Positions 26,046 to 35,817 of a stretch of 64,000 bases of DNA are shown here, piece by piece. Under the pieces are notes generated by a model. It had not been told where the DNA came from and searched no databases. It saw nothing but the letters and a program-made list of their open reading frames with translations. This DNA comes from Paracoccaceae bacterium (GTDB lineage Bacteria; Pseudomonadota; Alphaproteobacteria; Rhodobacterales; Rhodobacteraceae), in NCBI GenBank assembly GCA_007694945.1, contig REER01000053.1, positions 1 to 64,000 of the forward strand, given 5' to 3'. The position numbers and the translations under genes are program-made. The first letter of the stretch is position 1. Every line of letters starts with the position of its first letter.

Positions 26046-28952
26046 ATGCGGAACCGGACGCAACCGATGGATGATATCGCAAGGTCTTCGAGCAACTCGT
26101 TTGCCGAGTATACGGCTGATGATATGGTGGCTGGTTATGCTGCGGCACAAATGGGCCTGCAACGCGCTGTCAGCACTGGCATGGCTCCAGATATCAACTG
26201 CGCGCTGGCCGAGATCGGTACAGCATCAGGTGCAGACCGAGCCTATCTGTTCCGGCTGCGCGATCGGATCTTTGTCAGAAATACGCATGAATGGTGCCGC
26301 CCTAGGATAACTGCGATGCAGAGCGAGCTGCAGCAAGTCCCGATATCGGTCGGTGAAGCCTTCTGGACCGCATTTGCCCGAGACAATGTGTTCAGCGTCG
26401 ATGATGTCGTGGCTATGCCCTACGGCTCGGAGTTGCGCCAAGCCCTTATCGCACAGGAGATCCGTTCGGTCATTGCCGTGCCACTCTGGCAGGACGGCGC
26501 GGTGCGCGGGTTCGTCGGGCTGGATTACGTGACTGACAAGCACCGGTTCACGCCGCTCGAGAAGGCTATTCTGCAGGGTTTTGCCGCAACTCTGGATGCC
26601 GCGCTGCACAGCCATGAGCACCGGCGCATGCGCCAGCGGCATCACGTGGACCTGCAATCGGCTCGCGACCGCATTACAGCCATGGTAACGGCACTTCCCG
26701 AGCTTCTGATCGAAACCGATGACCGTGGCGTAGTCACGGGGTTCAATCAGAGCGAACCGCTGACCTTTGCCCTGTCGCCTGAAGAGGTTATCGGGCAGCC
26801 GTTTGAGGCCTTTCTGCCAACGCATGTTGCTCAGATATGTCATAAGGCACTGTCCGAAGCCCGACAGAACGGCTGGTCTAACCGCTTTGACTACACCCTG
26901 CAGATCGATGACCAACCCAAGCGCTTTACCCTACATGTCACGGCAAGCGGCACATCGCGCAGCAGTGGTCACCCCGTGTTTCTGTTCGTCGTCCGCGACA
27001 TTACAGAAAGCTTCGCGCAGGATACCCGTGTCCGTAAACTTGGTCGGGCTGCCGAGCTTTCAACCAACCTGATCATGCTCACCGATGCCGGGCGGCGCAT
27101 CACATGGATGAATCCGGCGACTGTGTCGCGCAGCGGGGTGTCACTCGACGCAGCGATCGGCCAACTACCCAGTGATATCCTGCGCTACGGCAAAGGGAAT
27201 CCAGCTCAGGTCGAGAGCCTCTGCGCGCTTCTCGAACAGGGGCAGGATGTTCTCGAAGAAGTTCAGGCATTCGATTTGCGCGGTGTTCCCTATTGGCTGA
27301 ACCTCAATGTCCAGGCCCTGCGCGACCGCGATGCTGTAACGCATGGCTTCATGGTGGTCGGCAACGATGTCACGGCCCAGAAACTCGCCGAGGTCCGCGC
27401 ACTGCGCGATCGGCAAATGGCGATGGACGCCTCTCGTGACGGGATCGCGATCAGCCAACCCGATGGACAATTGTACTACCTCAATCCGAAGTTCCGCGAG
27501 TTTCTGGGGCTTCCGGCGACAGCAAAACCGGCTTTCTGGCATGATATCGACCAAAATGGCGTTAACCCCGATCTTGTAACCATCCTACCGGAGCTCTACG
27601 CGTCAGGTCATTGGACTGGCGAAGTCTGCCTTCAGGCAACTGCGAAGCGTGAGCGCTACTTCGACGTATCTATGTCAGTGCAGGATGACGGCAGCTTCCT
27701 GACCATCGCGCGCGAGATCACTGACCGCAAGGCCGCAGAGGAGCAGCAAGCCCGGCTGCGCGAACAGTTGCAGATTGCGCAGAGCCGCCAACTGGTCGCA
27801 CAACTGGCGGGCGGGTTTGCGCATGACTTGGCCAATGTGCTGGCAGTGATGGCCCAATCGCTTGAGATGCTGAAGCCCGTCAGCACACCTCCGGCAAACC
27901 AACACCTGGAGCGGATCGATGCCGCGGCAGGGCAAGCGCAAGCCCTTGTCGGCAATCTTACGCGGTTGGGCCGGCGCAGCGCGCCCAAGACGAAGTTCGA
28001 TATCGGGCAGATCATCGGGCAAGCGGCAGACCTGTTCCGACCGGGCCTGCAGCGGCAGATCGGACTCACGGTTGATTTACCGCAAGACCCTGTGATCGTT
28101 GCGGGCGATACCACCTCGGCAATGCAGGTGATGCTCAATCTGATGCTGAATGCGCGCGATGCGCTGGTACTCAATGATACGCCTGCCCCCACCATCACGG
28201 TCGCTCTGCGGATGGCCAACGCAGCGGAATTGCTCGTACCAGTCGATCTAGGCGTTCTGATAGAAGGGCAGCCCTATGCCCTTGTCGAAATCCGCGATAC
28301 CGGGATGGGCATTGCGCCCGAAATCCAGCAGCAAATCCTCGAGCCTTATTTCACTACAAAAGGCACCCAAGGTGCGGGGCTAGGCTTGACGATTGTGGCC
28401 GATATCCTCGAGGCACATCAGGGTGCATTGCGCCTGCATTCGGAACCCGGGATCGGTACAAACTTCACTGTATTCTGGCCAGTCGGGACAGCACATCTCG
28501 ATGCGATCGAAGAAAAAGGTGATACCGGGCGCCCGCTTGAGGGTATGCAGGTGCTGCTTGTGGATAATGATGAAGCGATGCTGATCGCTCTGACCGAGAA
28601 GCTGACCCGCGCTGGAGCCGAGCCGGTCAGTTGCAACGACCCGCGGGAGGCGCTTGACGCGGTTAGGGCGGAGCCGCAGTCATGGCGCGCTGTCGTGACG
28701 GACCATGATATGGCGCCAATGACAGGGAGCGAACTGGCAACGCGCCTGAATGCCGTACACCCGGACTTGCCCGTCATCATCGTTACAGGCGCCGAAAAGT
28801 TGCCTTCCACAACTAATTCTGTCATCACTGCAGTATTGCGAAAACCTGTATCCGATCCTGTTCTGGTCGCCGTTCTCCTCAAGGCAAAGTTGCGCCACCT
28901 GCAAAGCAGCAAGGAGAAAACCGATGCCTCTGCGCCTGCTGATCGCGGATGA
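26046..28952 (+). CDS. GAF/PAS hybrid sensor histidine kinase
   Basis: This is a 968-residue soluble kinase with no transmembrane segment. An N-terminal GAF domain (about 30-190) carries the motif NTHEWC. Three PAS-like domains follow at about 210-320, 330-440 and 455-570. The phospho-acceptor His lies in GGFAHDLANVLAVMAQS near 593, and the HATPase has N box MLNLMLNARDAL near 700, DTGMGIAP and GAGLGLTIV. A C-terminal receiver (about 835-950) has Asp in VVTDHDMAPMTG. It overlaps the LuxR-type regulator gene by 29 bp. The pair is therefore probably one signalling unit; the signal is unknown. An ATG at 26067 is an alternative start. A paralogous GAF occurs in the kinase at 45308. Confidence 0.9.
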   Translation: MRNRTQPMDDIARSSSNSFAEYTADDMVAGYAAAQMGLQRAVSTGMAPDINCALAEIGTASGADRAYLFRLRDRIFVRNTHEWCRPRITAMQSELQQVPISVGEAFWTAFARDNVFSVDDVVAMPYGSELRQALIAQEIRSVIAVPLWQDGAVRGFVGLDYVTDKHRFTPLEKAILQGFAATLDAALHSHEHRRMRQRHHVDLQSARDRITAMVTALPELLIETDDRGVVTGFNQSEPLTFALSPEEVIGQPFEAFLPTHVAQICHKALSEARQNGWSNRFDYTLQIDDQPKRFTLHVTASGTSRSSGHPVFLFVVRDITESFAQDTRVRKLGRAAELSTNLIMLTDAGRRITWMNPATVSRSGVSLDAAIGQLPSDILRYGKGNPAQVESLCALLEQGQDVLEEVQAFDLRGVPYWLNLNVQALRDRDAVTHGFMVVGNDVTAQKLAEVRALRDRQMAMDASRDGIAISQPDGQLYYLNPKFREFLGLPATAKPAFWHDIDQNGVNPDLVTILPELYASGHWTGEVCLQATAKRERYFDVSMSVQDDGSFLTIAREITDRKAAEEQQARLREQLQIAQSRQLVAQLAGGFAHDLANVLAVMAQSLEMLKPVSTPPANQHLERIDAAAGQAQALVGNLTRLGRRSAPKTKFDIGQIIGQAADLFRPGLQRQIGLTVDLPQDPVIVAGDTTSAMQVMLNLMLNARDALVLNDTPAPTITVALRMANAAELLVPVDLGVLIEGQPYALVEIRDTGMGIAPEIQQQILEPYFTTKGTQGAGLGLTIVADILEAHQGALRLHSEPGIGTNFTVFWPVGTAHLDAIEEKGDTGRPLEGMQVLLVDNDEAMLIALTEKLTRAGAEPVSCNDPREALDAVRAEPQSWRAVVTDHDMAPMTGSELATRLNAVHPDLPVIIVTGAEKLPSTTNSVITAVLRKPVSDPVLVAVLLKAKLRHLQSSKEKTDASAPADRG

Positions 28953-29568
28953 TCACAAACTGCTGCGAGATACGCTCAGCAGCTTTCTCAACCAGCAAGA
29001 CGATATCGAAATCGTTTCGGTAGGCGATGTCGATGAGGCCCGTGCCGCCATCTCCGTAGGGCCACCCTTCGATCTGGTCCTGCTGGATTACGGCATGCCC
29101 GGCATGCATGCGCTCGATGGTCTGCGCCGCATTCTGGCGCTTGACGCACCGCCTCCGGTGGCGCTGATCTCGGGAATGGCGCCGCGTGAAGTGGCCGAGA
29201 CGGCTTTCCGGCTGGGCGCACGTGGCTTTCTGCACAAATCCATGCCAGCCACCTCCCTGCTCAATGCGATCCGTTTCATGGTGCTCGGCGAGCGGTTTGT
29301 GCCCGTGGATTTCATTGTCGGGCATGATGAGAAGCCAGAGGTTTCTGCGCCCGAGCACCGGAGCACTGCAGGCACCCCCAGCCTGTCACCACGAGAACTC
29401 GATGTATTGCGCGCCCTTTGCGAGGGCAGAACCAACAAGGAAATCGCCCGTGAACTGGGCCTGAGCGAGCCGACAGTGAAGCTCCACGTCAAGACGCTTT
29501 ATCGTCGCCTTGGCGCCAGCAACCGTACGCAAGCTGCAATGATCGCCCGCTTACATAACCTGTGCTGA
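28924..29568 (+). CDS. LuxR/NarL family response regulator
   Basis: This 214-residue regulator has an N-terminal receiver (LLIADDHKLLRDTL, phospho-acceptor Asp in VLLDYGMPGM near residue 56, conserved Lys in GFLHKSMP). The C-terminal LuxR helix-turn-helix at about 148-208 contains LSPRELDVLRALCEGRTNKEI. GGAG lies just before the ATG, inside the 3' end of the hybrid kinase gene, so it is translationally coupled to that kinase. The kinase's own receiver suggests either a phosphorelay or cross-regulation; a separate HPt protein is not seen nearby. Confidence 0.95.
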   Translation: MPLRLLIADDHKLLRDTLSSFLNQQDDIEIVSVGDVDEARAAISVGPPFDLVLLDYGMPGMHALDGLRRILALDAPPPVALISGMAPREVAETAFRLGARGFLHKSMPATSLLNAIRFMVLGERFVPVDFIVGHDEKPEVSAPEHRSTAGTPSLSPRELDVLRALCEGRTNKEIARELGLSEPTVKLHVKTLYRRLGASNRTQAAMIARLHNLC

Positions 29569-29701
29569 AGTGCCTGCTCGGCAAAATCGCATCACCCGAA
29601 AGCGTGGGCGCGTAGCTCTCTGGTTTCAGGACGAGAACTCTGCTAGTTTTGTGCAATAAGCTGCATCAACAATAAGCAGCAGAGCAGAGACAGAGGCAGA
29701 C

Positions 29702-30733
29702 ATGGCACGGGCGACACCGCTATGCGGCGTATTTGCGCTGCACTGGGAGGATACCGAAATAGATGGCGTGCGAGGACTGGCTCCTCGATGGTTGCGTGTC
29801 GGTGCCCCGTGGCGATGGGATGGCGTGCCACTGCGCCTCGACGGCGTGCCCAACGTGTTGCCGCTCGGTTCCAGAGAGGAACAGAGCCTGCTGCAGGCTC
29901 GCGCACGGCAGGTGGCAGAGCGTATAAGTGGCACGATCCACGCCCTCCCCGCGCCCGAAGAACCGTCGACCGCGCCACGGCAGGGCTTTGCGCTGACGGA
30001 TGGGTTCCATCTCTATCGCGCTCGCATTCTGTCGACACGGCGCGGAACAAGTGTTGTCTTCGAGGGCAGTTTGCCGCCGCATGGCCAGCCATGCTGGATC
30101 ACTGCCGTGAATCTGCCCGACATCCCTGCCACTGGGGCAAGCGAAAGCGTGATCTGCTTTGCCTCCGACGCGATGATCGCGACCCCGCGCGGCCCGGTTC
30201 CCATTGCCCGCCTCGTCCCCGGAGACCTGGTCCTGACCCGGGACAATGGTCCCCAACCCGTGTTCTGGATCGGGCAGAGCACGCTTTCGGGGCTGGCGTT
30301 GCGCCGCCACCCGCAATTGCGCCCGATCCGACTGCGCCGGGGTGCCGCCAGCGCAGGCCTGCCTGAAGAGGACCTTTGTGTCTCGCCCGCGCATCGCATT
30401 CTTGTGCAGGGCAAACGGGCGCAGGAGTTATTCGGCAGCGATGAAGTGCTCGCGCGGACCGGTGATCTGGTCGATTACAACAGCATCGCCCCCGACACGG
30501 CCCTGCATGGCGTGACTTACGTGCATCTGCTGTTTGAGGCGCATCAGATCATCTTCGCCAATGGCCTGCCTACCGAGAGCTTTCACCCCGCGCTCGCACC
30601 CGAGACAACCCTGCGCCAGCACCGCCATGCATTGCGCCAAATCTCGGAAGCGCTTGTCGAGACACCCGAGAGCTACGGCCCGACAGCGCGGCGCTGCCTC
30701 GATCCCAGCGAAGCTGCGTTGCTCGCGGCCTGA
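29702..30733 (+). CDS. Hint-domain protein
   Basis: This 343-residue protein has a Hint (Hedgehog/intein) domain of the Hint_2 type at about residues 150-290, opening with [19 protein letters not shown] and containing [21 protein letters not shown] and [11 protein letters not shown]. The domain start has Cys in ICFA, the position used for N-S acyl shift in self-splicing Hint proteins. Multicopy Hint proteins are common in Rhodobacteraceae, often in large secreted proteins; here the flanks are short and no signal peptide is evident. Function is unknown. The gene is transcribed alone before rpsD. Confidence 0.85.
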   Translation: MARATPLCGVFALHWEDTEIDGVRGLAPRWLRVGAPWRWDGVPLRLDGVPNVLPLGSREEQSLLQARARQVAERISGTIHALPAPEEPSTAPRQGFALTDGFHLYRARILSTRRGTSVVFEGSLPPHGQPCWITAVNLPDIPATGASESVICFASDAMIATPRGPVPIARLVPGDLVLTRDNGPQPVFWIGQSTLSGLALRRHPQLRPIRLRRGAASAGLPEEDLCVSPAHRILVQGKRAQELFGSDEVLARTGDLVDYNSIAPDTALHGVTYVHLLFEAHQIIFANGLPTESFHPALAPETTLRQHRHALRQISEALVETPESYGPTARRCLDPSEAALLAA

Positions 30734-30775
30734 TCGGGCTTGACTCGCCCGACACGCTGCGTATACAGCCGCCAT

Positions 30776-30800
30776 CCCGAGGTTCTGCCTCGGGTGTTTT
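30776..30800 (+). terminator. Hairpin between Hint gene and rpsD
   Basis: A 7-bp perfect stem (CCCGAGG, loop TTCTG, CCTCGGG) is followed by TGTTTT. It lies 43 bp past the Hint stop. A second hairpin (TCGGGC, 7-base loop, GCCCGA at 30734-30752) starts right after the stop codon. Together they probably end the Hint transcript. Confidence 0.55.
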
Positions 30801-30906
30801 CGTTGGTGTTGGAGGCCCTCGCAAGAGGTCGCCTGTCGCCCGGTACATGCCGGGAGAGGACAACGCCCTTCACAACGCGCCTATCGCGCATAGAAGGAGA
30901 TCAGCC
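30801..30906 (+). promoter_or_regulatory. rpsD leader region
   Basis: About 100 bases precede the rpsD GTG start, including a small stem (CCCGG, loop TACATG, CCGGG at 30840-30855) and a strong AAGGAG. S4 represses its own translation through a leader structure in several bacteria. Such control is possible here but cannot be read from the sequence alone. Confidence 0.3.
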
Positions 30907-31527
30907 GTGACCAAACGCACGTCTGCCAAGTACAAGATCGACCGCCGCATGGGCGAAAACATTTGGGGCCGTCCGAAAAGTCCCGTCAACAAGCGCGAAT
31001 ATGGCCCCGGCCAGCATGGCCAGCGCCGCAAGGGCAAGATGTCGGATTTCGGCACCCAATTGCGCGCCAAGCAAAAGCTGAAGGGCCATTATGGCGACCT
31101 GACCGAAAAGCAGTTCCGCCGGATCTATGCCGAGGCCGAACGGATCAAGGGCGACACGGGTGAAAACCTGATCGGCCTGCTGGAGCGGCGCCTCGATGCT
31201 GTGGTCTATCGCGCGAAATTCGTGCCGACCATCTTCGCTGCCCGCCAGTTCGTGAATCATGGCCATGTCACCGTGAATGGCACGCGCGTCAATATCCCGA
31301 GCTACCGCGTGCGCGAGGGTGATGTCATTGCCGTGCGCGACAAATCCAAGCAACTCGCCATCGTGCTCGAGGCCGTCAGCCTCGCCGAGCGTGACGTGCC
31401 GGATTACCTCGAAGTCGATCACTCCAAGATGACTGCTGCATTCGTTCGCACCCCAAGCTTGGGTGATGTCCCTTATGCCGTGCAGATGGAGCCGAACCTC
31501 GTGGTCGAATTCTACGCGAAGAACTGA
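30907..31527 (+). CDS. rpsD: 30S ribosomal protein S4
   Basis: S4 binds 16S rRNA early in small-subunit assembly. The 206-residue product starts with GTG ([20 protein letters not shown]) behind AGAAGGAGA. The S4 N-terminal domain is followed by the S4 RNA-binding domain near residue 95 ([28 protein letters not shown] in part). The zinc-binding Cys cluster of some S4 proteins is absent. An ATG further upstream is rejected because it lies in the leader. rpsD stands apart from the ribosomal protein operon, as is usual in alphaproteobacteria. Confidence 0.98.
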   Translation: MTKRTSAKYKIDRRMGENIWGRPKSPVNKREYGPGQHGQRRKGKMSDFGTQLRAKQKLKGHYGDLTEKQFRRIYAEAERIKGDTGENLIGLLERRLDAVVYRAKFVPTIFAARQFVNHGHVTVNGTRVNIPSYRVREGDVIAVRDKSKQLAIVLEAVSLAERDVPDYLEVDHSKMTAAFVRTPSLGDVPYAVQMEPNLVVEFYAKN

Positions 31528-31550
31528 TCTTCACGTATTGCCGGAGAATA

Positions 31551-31586
31551 AAAAGCCCTGCCTCGCGGCAGGGCTTTTCGGTTTTT
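31551..31586 (+). terminator. Rho-independent terminator of rpsD
   Basis: A 12-bp perfect stem (AAAAGCCCTGCC with GGCAGGGCTTTT, loop TCGC) lies 23 bases past the rpsD stop. The stem is self-complementary with A and T ends, so it could also stop transcripts from the convergent TIGR02302 gene. Confidence 0.9.
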
Positions 31587-31638
31587 TGGTTCGGTCTCCG
31601 CCTCAGCCAGTTTCAAGAAACATCGACAACAGAGCGCG

Positions 31639-34113
31639 TCAGAACCGCTCCAGCAACCGCCGAAGGTAGTCAAGTTCGGCCTCCGGCCGGTCGAGTTCGG
31701 CAGAACGGCGGCGCAATTCTTCAAGCAGATCCTGCGCGCGCCGGTAGACATCCTCACCCTGCAGCAGGCTGTCTTCGGTGCCGACCTCACCACCCTGATT
31801 ACGCGAGCGGCCCAGAGGGTCCCGCCCCTGCCCGTCACCAGTTTCCTGCGCGGCCTGATCGCCCTCTTGTTCGCGCAGATCCTGCGCCTGCGCCTCGTTC
31901 ATGGCGCGCAAGCCATCGCGCATGGCTTCCATTGCTTCGGCCTGACGGCTCAGGGCCTCACCGGCATCTCCGTCTTCTAGCGCATCGGCGGCCTCTTCCA
32001 TCGCGCGCTGAGCGCGCTCCAGTGCCTGCAGTGCCGCTTCGCCTTCCGGCGTGCCCTCACCCGGTAGCGGTGCCAATTGCTGATCGCGCAACTGATCGGC
32101 CAGACCACGCTGGCGCTCGGCCAGATCACCCTGGCCCTCACCTTCGCCTGCCTGCGGCTCGCCGTCGCCAGCCTGCGGTTGGCCATCGCGAAATTGCTCC
32201 TGCAGATCGTCGAAGGTATCATCCGACAATTCGCGCTGTTCGCGCATGGTCTCGCCCAGGCCCTCCATCGCTTCATCGCCGGGCATGCCTTCGCCGCCCT
32301 GTCCTTCGGCAACTTGGAGGTTCTCCAGAAGCGCGTTCAACTGCGCGAGAAGCTCGGCCGCTTCATCCATGCGGCCCTCTTCCATCAACTCCTGTATCCG
32401 GTCGAGAAGCTCCTGAATCTGATCTTGCGTGATCTCCATCTGCTCGCCGTCGGGCGGGGCATCCCCGCGTTCACGCGGCTGTTCGGCAAGCTGGCGCATG
32501 TAGTCGCGCATCGCCTCACGCAATTCATCCATCAATTCGGCGATTTCCGAGGGGTCAGCACCACTGCGCACGGCCTCGTCCAGACGCTCCTGCGCGCGGC
32601 GGAGCCGCTCACGCGCATCCGCCAACTCGCCTTCTTCCAGCAGCACTGCCAGATCCCACATCAACTCTGCCAGATCATCACGCATGATCTCATCCAACCC
32701 GCCCGAGTCGAGGCTCGCAAGCAGCCTGTCCTGCGCATCTGCGAAACGGCTGCGCGCCTCGGTCGAGCGGAAGGCGTCTTCGGGTTGGTGCGAAATGGCC
32801 CGCATGAGCTGCCCGACCCGCGGTGCATTCTCACGTGTCCAGAGCAGGTCGCGGCGCAATTCGATCACTGCAGCGGCCATCGGGTCGAAGAAACGCCGTC
32901 CCGGCAGGACCATGCGCACGTCGTCAGTCGCGCCCTCCTGCCCGCGCGCATCCTCGACAGCGAAGGCAATCTTCACTGGCAGATTCGCCCAGGGATGCTG
33001 CGAGAAATCTTCAATGAAAGCGTCCTCGATCTCGCTGCGCGAGCCCGAGGCGGGCATGGGCAGCGGCACAGTGACCGCCTCGCGCAGCTCGGGATCGAGT
33101 GCCAGACCATAGCGGCGTTCGACCGCGTCGAGATCGAGCGCGACGCGTACTTCGCCATCGACAACGCCGTAATCATCCGTGGCCCTGAAATCCTGCCGCA
33201 TCAGCCCGCCGCGCTCGCGCTCTGCCACACCTTGCAGAGTCACACTTGGCGGCTGGTCGATCAGCGCCACCACTTCCCAGTCGCGCCCCGCAGGCCCGCG
33301 GATACTCAATCGCCCCGAGCGCTCGATCTCGAAATCCTGCGCCATTTCGGTCGGCTCGGGTTCTTCGCGCAGCGACAGGCTCTCCTGCACCGACATTATA
33401 CCCTGCTGACCGTAGAAGCGCACGGTCACGCGGCTGCCTTGCGGCAATTGCAGCGTCGGGCGGTCGACTTCATTGAGGTACAGCGTCGGACGGCCTGTAT
33501 AGGGCGGCGGCTGCACCCAGGCCTCCCAAGATGGACCAAGCGCGACGGCTTCGGCGCGCGTGGGGAGCTGCGCGATCTCGGTAATTTCAGTCACGCGGGA
33601 GGGGGCGCCGAACAGGACGGCAGCCACGAAGCCGGTCAACGCGATATAGCGCAAGCCGTAGCGGTCGAAGCGTGAAAGCTGCAGGTCTCCGGGGACGGCG
33701 CGCGCAGCCTCCAGCCGTTCCTGCATCCGCGCCAGATGTGCCGTCCAGACCCGGCGCGAGGCCTCGTCCTCGCTGCCGATGGCCTGCGCATCAGCCATAG
33801 TGGATAGTGGCCGACCCGGCATAGACCGATCCAGCCGCGTCGCAGCCTCGCCACGTGTCGGCAGCTTCAGACGCCATATGCCGAGCCCGAAACTGACCAC
33901 GATTGCCAAGATGAGGGCGAAAGCTGACCACATGGCCCAGAGCGGGGGCAAGGCATCCTGAAGGCCGAAGCCGAACGCCGCCATGCCAAACAGTGCAAGC
34001 GTGCTGGTCGGCCAGAATGCACGCAAGAGCCGCTCGACCCAGAGCCCCCAGTAGGTTACCCGCAGGGCGCGGATCAGGGCAGGGTTCGCATCCGGTGTCT
34101 TGCGTCTGATCAT
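31639..34113 (-). CDS. TIGR02302 family protein (DUF4175-like)
   Basis: This 824-residue alphaproteobacterial protein has transmembrane helices near residues 31-50, 55-75 and 155-172. A large periplasmic-type domain follows (about 175-480). The long low-complexity C-terminal half is rich in Glu, Gln, Gly, Asp and Arg (for instance GDGEPQAGEGEGQGDLAERQ), with coiled-coil stretches such as LMEEGRMDEAAELLAQLNAL. The family is defined in TIGRFAMs by this low-complexity region; its function is unknown, and a cell-envelope role is an inference. It starts 35 bp after the lysA stop on the same strand and is probably in the argH-lysA transcript. Confidence 0.88.
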   Translation of the reverse strand: MIRRKTPDANPALIRALRVTYWGLWVERLLRAFWPTSTLALFGMAAFGFGLQDALPPLWAMWSAFALILAIVVSFGLGIWRLKLPTRGEAATRLDRSMPGRPLSTMADAQAIGSEDEASRRVWTAHLARMQERLEAARAVPGDLQLSRFDRYGLRYIALTGFVAAVLFGAPSRVTEITEIAQLPTRAEAVALGPSWEAWVQPPPYTGRPTLYLNEVDRPTLQLPQGSRVTVRFYGQQGIMSVQESLSLREEPEPTEMAQDFEIERSGRLSIRGPAGRDWEVVALIDQPPSVTLQGVAERERGGLMRQDFRATDDYGVVDGEVRVALDLDAVERRYGLALDPELREAVTVPLPMPASGSRSEIEDAFIEDFSQHPWANLPVKIAFAVEDARGQEGATDDVRMVLPGRRFFDPMAAAVIELRRDLLWTRENAPRVGQLMRAISHQPEDAFRSTEARSRFADAQDRLLASLDSGGLDEIMRDDLAELMWDLAVLLEEGELADARERLRRAQERLDEAVRSGADPSEIAELMDELREAMRDYMRQLAEQPRERGDAPPDGEQMEITQDQIQELLDRIQELMEEGRMDEAAELLAQLNALLENLQVAEGQGGEGMPGDEAMEGLGETMREQRELSDDTFDDLQEQFRDGQPQAGDGEPQAGEGEGQGDLAERQRGLADQLRDQQLAPLPGEGTPEGEAALQALERAQRAMEEAADALEDGDAGEALSRQAEAMEAMRDGLRAMNEAQAQDLREQEGDQAAQETGDGQGRDPLGRSRNQGGEVGTEDSLLQGEDVYRRAQDLLEELRRRSAELDRPEAELDYLRRLLERF

Positions 34114-34147
34114 TCGAACTCCGGTCAGGCGCCGTCGGGCGCTTTGC

Positions 34148-35413
34148 TTAAAGCCAATTCGGTAATTTATCGCGGTTTATGATCTCGTCAAAGCTCGGGC
34201 GAGGGCGGATGACAGCATATTGATCCTCATGCACCAGAACCTCGGGGATCATCGGGCGGGTGTTGTATTCGGACGACATGACCGCGCCGTAAGCACCCGC
34301 CGAGCGGAAAGCGACCAAATCACCCGCTGCCAGCGGTGGCATGGGGCGCTGTTTCGCGAAGGTATCGCCCGATTCGCAGACCGGACCGACAATATCAACC
34401 GGGCGCTGGTCGATGGCCGCCGGGGCCTCGATCACTGGCACGATATCGTGATGCGCGCCATACATCGCAGGGCGGATCAGGTCGTTCATCGCCGCATCAA
34501 GGATCAGGAAATCGCGCCCCTCGCCCTGTTTCAGATAGATGACCTGCGCGACCAGTATGCCGGCATTCCCGGCGATCAGCCGCCCTGGCTCGATTTCGAC
34601 CTCGATATCGAGGCCCCCGAAAACGCGATGAATCATCGCGCCATAGTCCAGCGGCAGGGGCGGGGTTTCATTTGAGGTGGTATAGGGAATACCAAGTCCG
34701 CCACCCAGATCGACACGCCGAATATCATGCCCGTCTGCCCGCAAGCTGCGGGTCAGATCAGCGATCTTGGTGAATGCGGCTTCGAATGGCGCAAGGTCAG
34801 TGAGCTGGCTTCCGATGTGCACATCTACCCCGACCACCTCGATACCGGGCAGGCGCGTGGCCTGCGCATAAATCTCGGGCGCGCGTGAGATGGGGATACC
34901 GAACTTGTCCTCCTTACGGCCCGTGGCGATCTTCTCATGGGTTTTCGCATCGACATCGGGGTTGACGCGGAGCGTGATCGGCGCGGTTTTGCCCATGGTG
35001 CTGGCGACTTCAGAGAGCGATTGGAGTTCCGCGTCGGATTCGACGTTGAATTGGCGGATGCCATGGGCAAGCGCGAAGCCCATTTCCTCACGCGTCTTGC
35101 CGACACCGGAGAAGACGATCTTCTCGCCCCGCACCCCGGCGGCCAGCGCGCGGCGATATTCACCGCCTGAGACCACATCCATCCCGGCACCCAGTCCTGC
35201 CAGCGTGCGCAGGATGGCCTGGTTGGAGAGCGACTTGACCGAATAGCAGACCATATGATCGAGCCCGGAAAGCGCCTCTTCGAACAATCGATAATGGCGG
35301 GTAAGCGTGGCCGTCGAATAGCAGTAGAAGGGCGTGCCGACCTCGGCCGCAATCTCCGGCAGAGGCACGTCTTCGGCATGCAGGATGCCATCGCGGTACA
35401 GGAAATGGTCCAT
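34148..35413 (-). CDS. lysA: Diaminopimelate decarboxylase
   Basis: LysA makes lysine from meso-diaminopimelate with pyridoxal phosphate. The 421-residue product has the PLP Lys in CYSVKSLSNQAIL near residue 48, HIGSQLTDLAPF near 200, RRVDLGGGLGIPY near 232, and the catalytic Cys in VGPVCESGDTFAK near 345. The open frame runs to 35725, but the ATG at 35413 gives the standard MDHFLYRDGILHAEDVPLP start. The start lies 81 bp after the DUF2834 stop, with a stop-linked repeat in between, in a minus-strand cluster led by argH. Confidence 0.97.
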   Translation of the reverse strand: MDHFLYRDGILHAEDVPLPEIAAEVGTPFYCYSTATLTRHYRLFEEALSGLDHMVCYSVKSLSNQAILRTLAGLGAGMDVVSGGEYRRALAAGVRGEKIVFSGVGKTREEMGFALAHGIRQFNVESDAELQSLSEVASTMGKTAPITLRVNPDVDAKTHEKIATGRKEDKFGIPISRAPEIYAQATRLPGIEVVGVDVHIGSQLTDLAPFEAAFTKIADLTRSLRADGHDIRRVDLGGGLGIPYTTSNETPPLPLDYGAMIHRVFGGLDIEVEIEPGRLIAGNAGILVAQVIYLKQGEGRDFLILDAAMNDLIRPAMYGAHHDIVPVIEAPAAIDQRPVDIVGPVCESGDTFAKQRPMPPLAAGDLVAFRSAGAYGAVMSSEYNTRPMIPEVLVHEDQYAVIRPRPSFDEIINRDKLPNWL

Positions 35414-35460
35414 CAGGGGCGCTTTCGGGTCGGGCGGCGGGCCAGGGTACGAGGGCAGAT

Positions 35461-35496
35461 GCCACCGGCAGGAGCATTTAGGGCAAGATGAAATCA
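35461..35496 (-). repeat. Stop-codon-linked intergenic repeat, copy 2
   Basis: On the minus strand the element begins at the TGA stop of the DUF2834 gene with TGATTTCATCTTGCCC, then TAAATGCTCC. It matches the copies at 5964 and 62753 over the first 25 or so bases but lacks their G-run hairpin end. Confidence 0.6.
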
Positions 35497-35817
35497 GGTG
35501 GTTTGCGAGGGGCTCGAGCGCAGGAATAGATAGAGCGGCAGGCCGCATGAGACACCGATGCAATAGATGGTCGGGATGGCCAGCAGGCCCAACCAGCGCC
35601 GACGCTGCCAGCATTCGGCGAGGATAAAGATCGTGAGCGCGACGGCGGCGATGGTCAGATCCCAGACGAGGCCTGAGGTGGCTGCGTTGACATGCCAGGC
35701 GTCCACCATGGCCATGATCGACCATTCATTCTCCATGAACCAGGTGATAAACCAGTACATCGGATGGATCGTGCCCCAGATCGCGAGGGCTAGGTAGAGC
35801 AGGCGGAGCGGAGTCAT
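35494..35817 (-). CDS. DUF2834 membrane protein
   Basis: This 107-residue protein belongs to DUF2834, with three hydrophobic segments: LLYLALAIWGTIHPMYWFI, SGLVWDLTIAAVALTIFILA, and IPTIYCIGVSCGLPLYLFL. The middle part MVDAWHVNAATSGLVWDL is typical of the family. Function is unknown. The ATG at 35817 overlaps the lipoprotein stop by 4 bp. The longer open frame lies inside argH and the lipoprotein gene and is rejected. Confidence 0.85.
   Translation of the reverse strand: MTPLRLLYLALAIWGTIHPMYWFITWFMENEWSIMAMVDAWHVNAATSGLVWDLTIAAVALTIFILAECWQRRRWLGLLAIPTIYCIGVSCGLPLYLFLRSSPSQTT

Noticed and set aside
32077-33675. 532-codon open frame on the plus strand opposite the TIGR02302 gene
   Set aside because: It is the antisense shadow of a low-complexity, G+C-rich gene; the protein has no recognisable domain and the opposite strand encodes a known family.
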